Source: JAEXNA01 sp050486105
GTDB lineage: Bacteria > Vulcanimicrobiota > Xenobia > Xenobiales > JADMJV01
Direction: 5' to 3'
Assembly: GCA_050486105.1 (NCBI GenBank)
Contig: JBJHCR010000129.1
Span: 1-15,922 of the forward strand
DNA length: 15,922 bases
Position 1 is the stretch's first letter, and each line of letters opens with the position of its first letter. The translations under genes and the position numbers were made by a program. Positions 7,232-14,013 of the stretch are shown here, in pieces. The notes under the pieces are model-generated. The model had not been told where the DNA came from and searched no databases. It saw nothing but the letters and a program-made list of their open reading frames with translations.

Positions 7232-8104
7232 TCAAAAGCGCGCCAGTAAGCTTCCTGGAACGACCTCAATAGTCACCGGGGTGGTCCGAGCCCAGGGATC
7301 CCCGTCGAGTTGAATCTGCTCTGGGGGGTCGGTCTTGAGTACGATTTGCTTGGCTTGGCGGGTGAACATCCCGGGCAGGCTCAGATGCTTTCCGGTTCTG
7401 GTGGCCAGCATCTGCTGACCAAGTTGGCCATAGCTTCCGCTGGGAAAGACGCAGAGGTCCAGAAGTCCGTCGTCAAGGACGGCCTTGGGGGCTGGCGTCA
7501 GTCCGCCCCCATAGGTGCGGATGTTGCTGATTAGGACCATCCAGGGATCGAACTCCAGCGACTCTCCATCCACTTCGAGGTGCGCTCTCCGGGCGGTCTT
7601 GGTGTAGGTGCCGATCTTTTCCAAGGAAGTCAGGGCGTAAGCCAGCCCGCCCAAAGCTCGCTTGCGTTTTGGACTGAGCCGGTGGGCCACATAGGCGTCG
7701 AAACCGATTCCGGCAAAACAGACGAAATGATGATTTTCCACCCGACCAGTGTCGATGGCCCTGTTTGGGCAATTCAAGAGATGTCGGCAGGCTAAGGCCG
7801 GTTCGAGCGGTATGCCGACCTCCCGCGCCAGGACGTTTTCGGTGCCCACCGGGATGATGCCCAGAGCGGTTCGAGTGCCCACCAGGCCGTTGGCGACCTC
7901 ATTCACCGAACCGTCACCTCCGGCAGCGATCACCAGATCGAACCCCTCGGAGGCCGCTTGTCGGGCGGCCGAGGTGGCGTCTCCTGGACCAGTGGTGGGG
8001 TGCACTTTCAGATCGAGATCGCTTTGGAGAGCGGCTCGAATCGCCGGCAAGGGATCGGACTTTCGTCGACCCGCTTTGGGGTTGATGATCAAGAGTGTGC
8101 TCAT
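7232..8104 (-). CDS. YegS/BmrU-type lipid kinase (diacylglycerol kinase catalytic family)
   Basis: The 290-residue product is full length for this family (~290-310). It opens with LLIINPKAGRRK, has the nucleotide-binding motif GGDGS at 62-66 within DLVIAAGGDGSVNEVANGL, then IPVGTENVLARE (87-95), a variant of the usual GTGND loop. Later come the two-domain signatures GGGLTPAPKAVLDDGLLDL and a C-terminal QLDGDPW segment. These enzymes phosphorylate diacylglycerol or related lipids with ATP at the inner face of the membrane, recycling lipid or making phospholipid; the natural substrate cannot be read from sequence. The ATG at 8104 puts the first beta strand at residue 3, as expected, although no good Shine-Dalgarno precedes it. 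It is on the same strand as the small four-Cys ORF (88 bases upstream) and the hem operon, and could be transcribed separately. Confidence 0.92.
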   Translation of the reverse strand: MSTLLIINPKAGRRKSDPLPAIRAALQSDLDLKVHPTTGPGDATSAARQAASEGFDLVIAAGGDGSVNEVANGLVGTRTALGIIPVGTENVLAREVGIPLEPALACRHLLNCPNRAIDTGRVENHHFVCFAGIGFDAYVAHRLSPKRKRALGGLAYALTSLEKIGTYTKTARRAHLEVDGESLEFDPWMVLISNIRTYGGGLTPAPKAVLDDGLLDLCVFPSGSYGQLGQQMLATRTGKHLSLPGMFTRQAKQIVLKTDPPEQIQLDGDPWARTTPVTIEVVPGSLLARF

Positions 8105-8192
8105 CGGTCTTTAGGGTCTAGTGGGCCAACCATCTCTGCATGCCAGAAAGATGCTGCAGTCGTCTTGGGAACCCTGCTAGGGACCGATAAGC
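8105..8192. other. Spacer between small ORF and lipid kinase gene
   Basis: Nothing firm is visible here beyond a weak CCCT-GCT-AGGG stem near 8172-8182. It presumably carries the translation leader of the lipid kinase gene and perhaps its promoter. Confidence 0.25.
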
Positions 8193-8393
8193 TCAGGAAT
8201 CGAGGTGGGATTCTGACTTTGTTGTTTCCGTTTTCGCAGGGAGGGCGAGAAAGAGCGGTTTCTTTAAGCAGTCTCCGGCGCAATGGGGTTTCCCTGCGGT
8301 TCGAGAGCACCAGGTGATACCTTGGGACTGGTCGGTGACGATCACTTCGCGTTTTTTGGTCTCAGGACAGACTACGGTTTTAACAGGTTCCAT
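8193..8393 (-). CDS. Possible small four-cysteine protein (putative zinc-binding)
   Basis: This 66-residue frame reads MEPVKTVVCPETKK at the start and places four Cys at about positions 9, 29, 38 and 42 (VVCPET, TWCSR, HCAGDCL). That spacing could bind Zn or an Fe-S cluster. It sits alone in an otherwise gene-free ~390-base stretch between hemD and the lipid kinase, on the same strand as both. A purine-rich GAGTGAGAGG abuts the ATG, so initiation is plausible but not strong. The C-terminal third (PLFLALPAKTETTKSESHLDS) looks low-complexity. I do not recognise the family. An overlapping minus-strand frame (8101-8310) has no such motif. It may be a real small protein or chance. Confidence 0.42.
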   Translation of the reverse strand: MEPVKTVVCPETKKREVIVTDQSQGITWCSRTAGKPHCAGDCLKKPLFLALPAKTETTKSESHLDS

Positions 8394-8421
8394 CCTCTCA
8401 CTCTAGTGAAAGTAGACAGTG

Positions 8422-8447
8422 GTGAACTTGATCCAGGTCAAGTTCAC
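8422..8447. repeat. 10-bp perfect inverted repeat downstream of hemD
   Basis: GTGAACTTGA (8422-8431) and TCAAGTTCAC (8438-8447) are perfect complements around a 6-base centre TCCAGG. Imperfectly complementary arms extend outward (AGTGAAAG near 8405 and CTTTCCACT near 8449). No U-run follows on either strand, so this is not a classic intrinsic terminator. It could be a transcription-stop or RNA-stability hairpin for the hem operon, or a dimeric regulator operator just upstream of the small ORF at 8393. Confidence 0.55.
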
Positions 8448-8491
8448 GCTTTCCACTCAGACCTTCTGATGACACGCCCTAGGAGGCTGGC

Positions 8492-8511
8492 CCAAGGTCA
8501 ACGGACCTTGG
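8492..8511 (-). repeat. Hairpin spanning the hemD stop codon
   Basis: CCAAGGTC (8492-8499) pairs perfectly with GACCTTGG (8504-8511) around a 4-base loop. The TGA stop of hemD (8500-8498) lies inside it. With the second inverted repeat ~45 bases further on, it forms a tandem hairpin 3' end for the hemA-hemX-hemC-hemD transcript. Lack of a U-tract argues against simple intrinsic termination; RNA 3'-end protection is possible. Confidence 0.5.
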
Positions 8512-9607
8512 TAGAGTCTCTTTTCCCATCGATCTCAAGCAGTTTGTCGAGCAGCCCATCGACGGTGTATTCGTCGGCGACCCCTAGGACTTCGAAACCC
8601 AGGTCTCGAGCGGTTTGGGCGGTGATGGGGCCGATGCAGAAGCAGCCAAGTTGGCAGTTGCTGGTCATTTGCATCCAGTTTTTCACCGTGGAACTGGCCG
8701 TGAACAGCAATCTGGTTTCAGCAGTAAGTTTGTCCTTGAGTTCCGCAGACCAGGAAGGCGTGATCGTCTTATAGACCGGCACGACATCGACCTCGGCTCC
8801 ACTTTGTCGCAGGGTTTCCGGGAGAACCTCTCTGGCTTCTTGAGCCCGAGGGAGAAGGATCCTCAGCGTGGCTAGCGGTTCAGGGTCGAGCTTGTGAAAA
8901 GCCTCGAGCAGGCCTTCGGCGACGAACTCTTCTGGCAACAGATCGGCTTTTAAGGCAAAACTCTCCAGGGCTTTGGCGGTGGCGGGACCTATGCATGCTA
9001 GGCGGGCTTGGCTCAGTGCCCGGAGATCTTTGCCGCTCTTTGTGAGCAAGGCCATGAAATGCTTGACCCCGTTCACTGAGGTGAAGATCACCCAGTCGTA
9101 GTTCTCCAGGTTTGCCAAGGCCTGCTCCCAGGCGGCAAGATCATCGGGCTCGGTGAAGGCGATAGTTGGACAAACCTCAGCTTCGGCCCCCAAGGTTTGT
9201 AGCTGCTGCACTAGGGTTTGTCCCTGGCTCTTTTCCCGGGTCACCAGATATCTTTTGCCCCAAAGCGGCAAGCGAGCTCTCCATCCCTCGTCGGGGTGGG
9301 TCCAACCCACCAGAAGGGCCCAGTCTTGGGTTCGGGGCATGATCGGATTGAAGGGGTCGAGTTTTCGGACCTCTCCGTCGCCCTCTACCAAGCGGAGTGG
9401 AGTTTGCTTGGGCAGCCCCGCTAGGTCCAGATTTGCCAGGAGAGTGTCGACCGCTCCCACCTCCGAACTGATCACCAAAGGAAGGCGAGTGTCCAAAAGT
9501 TCGTCCCAGCGTGAAGGAGCCTGGTAGACCAGGGTTAGAGAGGTATCCCGTGGCAGGCAAGCATCCTGTACCGCTCTCCAAAGGCGACGCTCTTCTCGAG
9601 AAATCAT
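8498..9607 (-). CDS. hemD: Uroporphyrinogen-III synthase with degenerate N-terminal extension
   Basis: The 369-residue product is ~110 residues longer than a usual HemD (~250). The HemD part spans ~114-360: PLWGKRYLVTRE, then DWVIFTSVNGVKHFMALL (~171-188), ACIGPATAKALESF (~204-217), RILLPRAQEAREVLPETL and FTASSTVKNW, and CIGPITAQTARDLGF. It closes and isomerises the linear hydroxymethylbilane made by HemC into uroporphyrinogen III. The sequence at ~95-125 (DWALLVGWTHPDEGWRARLP followed by LWGKRYLVTRE) looks like the junction of CobA-HemD fusion proteins. Residues 1-95 lack the SAM-binding motifs of a uroporphyrinogen methyltransferase, so they seem to be a remnant or a replacement domain. The ATG at 9607 overlaps the hemC stop (ATGA). 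It is the last gene of the hem operon. Confidence 0.9.
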   Translation of the reverse strand: MISREERRLWRAVQDACLPRDTSLTLVYQAPSRWDELLDTRLPLVISSEVGAVDTLLANLDLAGLPKQTPLRLVEGDGEVRKLDPFNPIMPRTQDWALLVGWTHPDEGWRARLPLWGKRYLVTREKSQGQTLVQQLQTLGAEAEVCPTIAFTEPDDLAAWEQALANLENYDWVIFTSVNGVKHFMALLTKSGKDLRALSQARLACIGPATAKALESFALKADLLPEEFVAEGLLEAFHKLDPEPLATLRILLPRAQEAREVLPETLRQSGAEVDVVPVYKTITPSWSAELKDKLTAETRLLFTASSTVKNWMQMTSNCQLGCFCIGPITAQTARDLGFEVLGVADEYTVDGLLDKLLEIDGKRDSTKVR

Positions 9608-10536
9608 CGGTTTGACTCAGACAGGCTCAGGGAGTCTTTCAGATCCCGAGCGGCTTGACGTCCTAGGGCAGCCGCCTGCTGAAAGGGTCCACGCAGAACC
9701 ACTCTTTGGCTGGCTTGGGTGGGCTCACCAACCCTGAGCATCAAGAAAGCCGTCACTTGAATTTGCCCTTGCTCTGGGATTTCGGCTAGGGCGCCCGCCG
9801 GCAAATGGCAGCCGCCGCCAAGTTCCTCCAAGAAGGCTCGCTCGGCGGTGGCGGCAGTTTCGGCATCCGGGCAACTCAGGTAGCTGAGCAGAGCCCGAGT
9901 TGGGCCATCGTTCTCCCGGACCTCCAGGCCCAACAATCCTTGACAGGCAGCGGGCACGCATTGCTCCAGGCTCAAGGGAGTGGCCTCGCCGGGTTTGAGG
10001 CCCGCTTCGGCCTCACCCAGGCGGGAAACCCCGGCGCAAGCCAGGATGGTGGCGCTATACTGCCCATCTCTCCATTTCCCCACCCTAGTGGCAACGTTGC
10101 CACGGATTTCGGCAAACTTGAGATCCGGACGAATCAGGCGCAATTGCTCGCGCCTTCGGGCGCTGCCGGTGCCCACTAGTGCCCCCTCGGGCAGAGCGTC
10201 CACAGAAGTCCCCGCGACCAGGAGGTCCCTCGGGTCTTCCCTTCTGGGAATAGCAGCTAAGCTCAGGCCGTCGGGAAGCTGAGTGGGCAGATCCTTGAGG
10301 GAATGCACTGCCAGATCGATGCTTCCGGCCAGCAGGGCCTCCTCGATTTCCTTAGTGAAGATCCCTTTGCCGGCAAATTTGTTGAGGGCTGAGTTCTGAT
10401 CCCGGTCCCCGCGAGTTTTGATGATCTCGATGGTGATCTCGAGATTCGGGTGGTGCTCTTTGAGTCGAGAGGCCACCCATTGGGATTGATTGAGGGCTAG
10501 GGCGCTGCCCCGGCTTCCCAGACGCAAGAGTTTCAC
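9604..10536 (-). CDS. hemC: Porphobilinogen deaminase (hydroxymethylbilane synthase)
   Basis: The 310-residue enzyme polymerises four porphobilinogen units into hydroxymethylbilane in the cytoplasm. It shows the full family pattern: LRLGSRGSALAL at the N-terminus, KTRGDRD (41-46), FTKEIEEALL, AVHSLKDLPT with the catalytic Asp at about 82, GSARRREQL (124-132), EIRGNVATRVGK, and the dipyrromethane cofactor Cys at about 243 in GGGCHLPAGA. Length matches the family. The start is GTG at 10536, one base after the stop of the hemX-like gene, with GGGAGGA ten bases upstream inside that gene. The stop overlaps hemD (ATGA), so hemC and hemD are translationally coupled, matching their consecutive reactions. 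Confidence 0.97.
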   Translation of the reverse strand: MKLLRLGSRGSALALNQSQWVASRLKEHHPNLEITIEIIKTRGDRDQNSALNKFAGKGIFTKEIEEALLAGSIDLAVHSLKDLPTQLPDGLSLAAIPRREDPRDLLVAGTSVDALPEGALVGTGSARRREQLRLIRPDLKFAEIRGNVATRVGKWRDGQYSATILACAGVSRLGEAEAGLKPGEATPLSLEQCVPAACQGLLGLEVRENDGPTRALLSYLSCPDAETAATAERAFLEELGGGCHLPAGALAEIPEQGQIQVTAFLMLRVGEPTQASQRVVLRGPFQQAAALGRQAARDLKDSLSLSESNR

Positions 10537-10537
10537 G

Positions 10538-11317
10538 CTATTGATGTCCTCCCGGTAATAAGAAGCTGATGGCAGCGCAGGCCGAGGCCATCAGAAGCAT
10601 GGCGTTCAACCGTCGCCCCTGCCAGCCCGCCACCCGAGCGTGGAGATAGACTGTGTAGACCAAGCTGGTGGCCACCACCAGGATTTCTTGGTACCCCCAA
10701 TTCCACTGACCACCCTGGATGAAGAGTCCCGAGACGATCCCGATCACCAGGGCGGGGAATCCGGCCCAGATCAGTCGGTAGGAGAGATTGTCCAGGGTTC
10801 CCAAAGGCGGCAGGGCTCGATAGAGGCCGTCTAGCTTCTTTTGCTTGAGGAGACGGGCCTGAACAAAGTACAACACCGCGCAAAATGAGGCGAAGAAGAA
10901 CGAGGCATAGCCCACCACCAGCGAGATCACGTGGACATAGAGCCCGGGACCGGCAGCTGAACTAGGTTGCCCTTGCCACAAGGCAAAAATAGAAAAGCCG
11001 GTCATGGCGAAGGCTGCAGGCGCCGCCACCGCCCCTGCAACTTCGATCCTCCATCGCTCGGCCAACAGCAGGTATAAAAGCATGATCAGCCAGGCCAGTG
11101 GGGCGAAGGTCTCGTGTAGGCGCTGGATGGGGAGATGGCCGCTGGAAATCGAGTAGCTCACCAGGGCTATGGTGTGGAGCGCAAAACCCACCCAAAGCAG
11201 GGTATTCCAGCGGGGGAAAGTGGCGTTGTTCTCCTGGATGGCTCCGCGCTGGATTCCAGCACCCGCCACCAGATAGATCAGGGAGCTCAGGCCGAGCAAG
11301 GCCAAGGCCAGACTCAT
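10538..11317 (-). CDS. CcsA/HemX-like cytochrome c assembly family membrane protein
   Basis: The 259-residue product is highly hydrophobic with about eight predicted membrane spans. It fits the Cytochrome_C_asm (CcsA/CcmC/HemX) family: conserved His near 48 and 68 (GFALHTIAL, RLHETFAPLAW), a further one at about 129 in GLYVHVISLVVGYASF, and a WNWGYQE segment (205-211) where haem-handling members carry a Trp-rich loop. The classical WWD motif is not evident, which favours the HemX side of the family. It sits between hemA and hemC, the HemX position in the Bacillus hemAXCD operon, where HemX lowers HemA abundance. A role in controlling HemA or in haem handling is therefore likely; direct cytochrome c maturation is the alternative. 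The ATG overlaps the hemA stop (ATGA). Confidence 0.86.
   Translation of the reverse strand: MSLALALLGLSSLIYLVAGAGIQRGAIQENNATFPRWNTLLWVGFALHTIALVSYSISSGHLPIQRLHETFAPLAWLIMLLYLLLAERWRIEVAGAVAAPAAFAMTGFSIFALWQGQPSSAAGPGLYVHVISLVVGYASFFFASFCAVLYFVQARLLKQKKLDGLYRALPPLGTLDNLSYRLIWAGFPALVIGIVSGLFIQGGQWNWGYQEILVVATSLVYTVYLHARVAGWQGRRLNAMLLMASACAAISFLLPGGHQ
10547..10553 (-). promoter_or_regulatory. Ribosome binding site of hemC
   Basis: On the minus strand GGGAGGA ends ten bases before the GTG start of hemC, inside the 3' end of the hemX-like gene. It supports the non-ATG start at 10536. Confidence 0.5.
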
Positions 11318-12600
11318 TCTTGCTGCTCCTCCTCCACCAGTCCCAGGACTTCCAGAGACTGAAGCAGTTCGTCAGGGGTGGCTCCCCCCTCGGACAGTTG
11401 GCGCAACTTCTCGGTGGGGGAGTGGAGCAGTTTATTGAGCAGTCGTCGGCTGAAGTTCTCCAAGAGGGCCAATTGGGTGGGGTCGAGATTGCGCTTGCGT
11501 TTGAAGTGCTCGAGTTCCGAAAGGCGCAGGCTGTCGAAACGACTGCGCAGCGTAACGATGGCTTCGCTGGCCTGGCGAGAATCCAGATAGCGGCAGAATT
11601 CGTTAGTGGCCGATTCGATGATCTTTAAAACCGCCTGAGTCTCAGCGTGCCGGCGAGCCAGATTACGGTCGACTACACTCTGGAGGTCGTCAATGTTGTA
11701 GAGGTACACATTGTCCACCTCGGCACAGGAGGGCTCGAAATCTCGGGGAACGGCGATGTCCACCAGAAAGAGCGGGCGACCCCGCCGCTTGTGCATCACC
11801 CCTTGCATGCGTTCCCGAGTTACAATGTAGTGAGGAGCTCCGGTGGAGGCAATGAGGATATCAACGCTGGTCAAGGCCTGATCGAGGTCTTCGAAAGGAA
11901 CGGCAGTGCCACCACACTGTTCTGCCAATTCCGTAGCCTTTTTAAAGGTGCGGTTCACGATCTGCACCTGCTCGACACCAGTTTTTACCAGAAGTTTTAG
12001 AGCTTTCGAACTCATCTTGCCTGCCCCCAGGAGCAGCACACTACGCCCCGTCATTTCACCGAAGATCTTCTGCGCCAAGTCTACAGCGGCGGCCGAAACG
12101 GAGGAAGCACCTTTGGCGATGCTGGTTTCCGAGCGGGCTCTCTTGCCTACTCGCAAGGCCCAGGGAAAGAGTCGTTCAAAAATTGGGCCGGTGCAGTGGG
12201 CCTCTTGGGCCTGCACGTAGGCTCGACGCACCTGACCCAGGATCTGGTTTTCTCCCACCACCAGAGAGTCGAGGCCGCTGGACACTGCGAAGAGGTGGCT
12301 GATGGCCAGGGTTCCATGTTGGCGGTACAGATGCCCGTCGATGGAAGTAGTCTGACTGCGTCGGTGCTGGTGAAGAAAGTGATTTAGAGTCTCCCAGCCT
12401 GTCTGAGGGGCTTCGTTTGCCACGGCGTAGAACTCTGTTCGGTTGCAGGTGGAAAGCAGAGCGCACTCCTTGAGGTCTGTTTCAGTTCGGAGGGCCTGCA
12501 GAAGCTGAGGAATCTCTTCAGGGGAATAGGAAAACTGCTCCCGCACCTCGACCGGTGCCGTCTTGTGGTTGAGGCCAAGCAGTACTACTGTGTTCTCCAT
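11314..12600 (-). CDS. hemA: Glutamyl-tRNA reductase
   Basis: The 428-residue enzyme reduces glutamyl-tRNA(Glu) with NADPH to glutamate-1-semialdehyde, the first committed step of the C5 tetrapyrrole pathway. Domains in order: a catalytic domain with GLNHKTAPVEVRE (9-21) and the nucleophilic Cys at about 52 in LLSTCNRTEFYAV; HLFAVSSGLDSLVVGENQI (101-119) and GQVRRAY; an NADPH-binding Rossmann domain starting VLLLGAGKMSSKAL (187-200); IASTGAPHYIV; FLVDIAVPRDFEP; and a helical dimerisation domain from ~310. Length is normal. The ATG at 12600 has no clear Shine-Dalgarno but fits the family N-terminus exactly. It is the first gene of the hemA-hemX-hemC-hemD operon and its stop overlaps the next start. 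Glutamate-1-semialdehyde aminomutase and HemB are not in the window. Confidence 0.97.
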   Translation of the reverse strand: MENTVVLLGLNHKTAPVEVREQFSYSPEEIPQLLQALRTETDLKECALLSTCNRTEFYAVANEAPQTGWETLNHFLHQHRRSQTTSIDGHLYRQHGTLAISHLFAVSSGLDSLVVGENQILGQVRRAYVQAQEAHCTGPIFERLFPWALRVGKRARSETSIAKGASSVSAAAVDLAQKIFGEMTGRSVLLLGAGKMSSKALKLLVKTGVEQVQIVNRTFKKATELAEQCGGTAVPFEDLDQALTSVDILIASTGAPHYIVTRERMQGVMHKRRGRPLFLVDIAVPRDFEPSCAEVDNVYLYNIDDLQSVVDRNLARRHAETQAVLKIIESATNEFCRYLDSRQASEAIVTLRSRFDSLRLSELEHFKRKRNLDPTQLALLENFSRRLLNKLLHSPTEKLRQLSEGGATPDELLQSLEVLGLVEEEQQE

Positions 12601-12696
12601 CGCAAAAAGGGGGCAAACATCTGGTTTTTGTCAGCCCAGAGGCAGCCTATCATCTTTTTTCCCTCAGGCCAATCCTCAAACTCCCCTAGTCCGATT
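12601..12696 (-). promoter_or_regulatory. Region upstream of the hem operon
   Basis: This ~96-base gap between the transporter stop and hemA probably contains the hem operon promoter. On the minus strand TTGGCC at about 12673-12668 precedes an AAAAAAGATGAT block, a weak -35/-10 arrangement. No T-box, riboswitch or terminator is recognisable. Confidence 0.3.
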
Positions 12697-14013
12697 TCAA
12701 ACCTGTTCCTCGAGTCTGCTCCACGGTCGCAAGCAGGCCAGAACGAGCACCTCGATCAATAGGCCCACCACCACTCCCAGGGCAGCAACGCTCGCTCCCG
12801 GCTGACCTTGGCTCACTCCGTACCAGGTGACCGCCAAGGTTAGGGCCACTCCGGCAATCCCCGCCAGGTTGATCCAAAGGCTCTTGCCGAGAGCGATGCA
12901 GAATCCTTGAAGGACGTTTTGAAGAGAAACCAAGAGAGGCAGCACGACGCTGACTTTGACCACCCCTTGAGCTGCTTCCCAAAGTTCGGGTTGCTGTCCC
13001 AGAAGCACACCTAGGAGATGTTGACCTGGCCAGCTGTAGCCCAGCAATGCAAGGCCGAAAGAGCAAATCAGGCCAGCCCACCAACCCAGGCCAAAGAGGC
13101 GTGACGAGGGAATCTTGCCAGCGTACTTGATGACCAACTGTTGGACCATTCGGGTTAAGTTGGCAAGTAGGATCACGAAGCCCCAGGCCGCCGCCCAGGC
13201 GGCCAGAGCTAGCTCCGCATCCAGAGATCGTCCCAAAAGGGCCACCAAGGCGGCCCTTCCCCCCCACATCACCAGCATGGTGAGAGCCAGAGGGGTGTAG
13301 TACTTGGCGACCTTTGGCACCGTCTCGGGAAGCCCCGGAATCGGCTCTTCTTCGATCTTCTCTTGTTTAGCCCAAAGATAGGCTAGGAGGGCTTCGACAA
13401 TCAGGCCCGTCATTAGAGCCAGAGCGCCGAGAGCAGCTCCCTGAAGTTCGAGTTGGCTGCCTAGCAGCAGGGTCAGGGTGAAGGTTCCAACGCGAAACAA
13501 AGAAGCCGCTCCCATGGCTTTACCTCGACCTTGGAGGATCAAGCGCCCTTGATGGATCCTTCTCCAGGCGATCACTGCAGGCCATAGCACCATTAGGAAT
13601 AACGGGAATCGAGCGGCCTGGGCTATCTCTTCAGGGAGATCGTAGACTTGCAGCATGAGCCAATCAAAAAGAGCAGGCAACGAAAGCGCCAAGAGACACA
13701 AGGTGAGCAGACCAGCCAATCCCCAGACAAAGCGATTCAGGGCTCGGCGAGAGGGGCCCCAGCGGCCTAAAGCGGTGGAGGCATGCAAGACCATGATGAT
13801 GGGACTTTCCAGAAATACCGCCACCGATTTCACCACTCCTAGGGCTGCTAGTTGGACGGTGGGGTTAGGAAGGCGGGTCAGGAAAATAGCAAGCAATGGG
13901 TCGGCCACCGCCATGGCTGCATCAGAAAAGGACAAGGGGAGGAGTTGACGGCAGAGTTGCCTTAAACTCGGATCGTCCTTGGTGGTTGGGTTAGGGCTCG
14001 GCTCTGGGCACAT
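12697..14013 (-). CDS. MOP-superfamily (MATE/ANKH-like) multi-pass membrane transporter
   Basis: The 438-residue protein has a short polar N-terminus and about twelve hydrophobic segments. The first part, LPLSFSDAAMAVADPLLAIF with NPTVQLAALGVVKSVAVFLE and SPIIMVLHASTALG (25-83), resembles the first helices of MATE-type and ANKH-type (progressive ankylosis) members of the MOP flippase superfamily. The second half repeats the layout (PLALTMLVMWGGRAALVALL and later SLQNVLQGFCIALGKS). Such proteins export small cationic or organic-acid solutes by ion antiport, or flip lipid-linked sugars; the substrate cannot be told. The ATG at 14013 lies 23 bases inside the 3' end of the upstream PLP-enzyme gene, so the two are coupled and the transporter may export that enzyme's product (inference). 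No Shine-Dalgarno is visible. Confidence 0.72.
   Translation of the reverse strand: MCPEPSPNPTTKDDPSLRQLCRQLLPLSFSDAAMAVADPLLAIFLTRLPNPTVQLAALGVVKSVAVFLESPIIMVLHASTALGRWGPSRRALNRFVWGLAGLLTLCLLALSLPALFDWLMLQVYDLPEEIAQAARFPLFLMVLWPAVIAWRRIHQGRLILQGRGKAMGAASLFRVGTFTLTLLLGSQLELQGAALGALALMTGLIVEALLAYLWAKQEKIEEEPIPGLPETVPKVAKYYTPLALTMLVMWGGRAALVALLGRSLDAELALAAWAAAWGFVILLANLTRMVQQLVIKYAGKIPSSRLFGLGWWAGLICSFGLALLGYSWPGQHLLGVLLGQQPELWEAAQGVVKVSVVLPLLVSLQNVLQGFCIALGKSLWINLAGIAGVALTLAVTWYGVSQGQPGASVAALGVVVGLLIEVLVLACLRPWSRLEEQV

Noticed and set aside
8101..8310. Alternative small minus-strand ORF of 69 codons between hemD and the lipid kinase gene
   Set aside because: Arg/Pro-rich shadow composition, overlaps the start of the kinase gene and the better four-Cys frame, with no motif.
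8422..8447. Intrinsic Rho-independent terminator
   Set aside because: The stem is strong, but neither strand has a T-tract after it, so I list it as an inverted repeat of unknown role.
8283..8774. 163-codon plus-strand frame across the end of hemD and the inverted repeats
   Set aside because: It is antisense to hemD for much of its length, crosses both hairpins and has no domain-like sequence.
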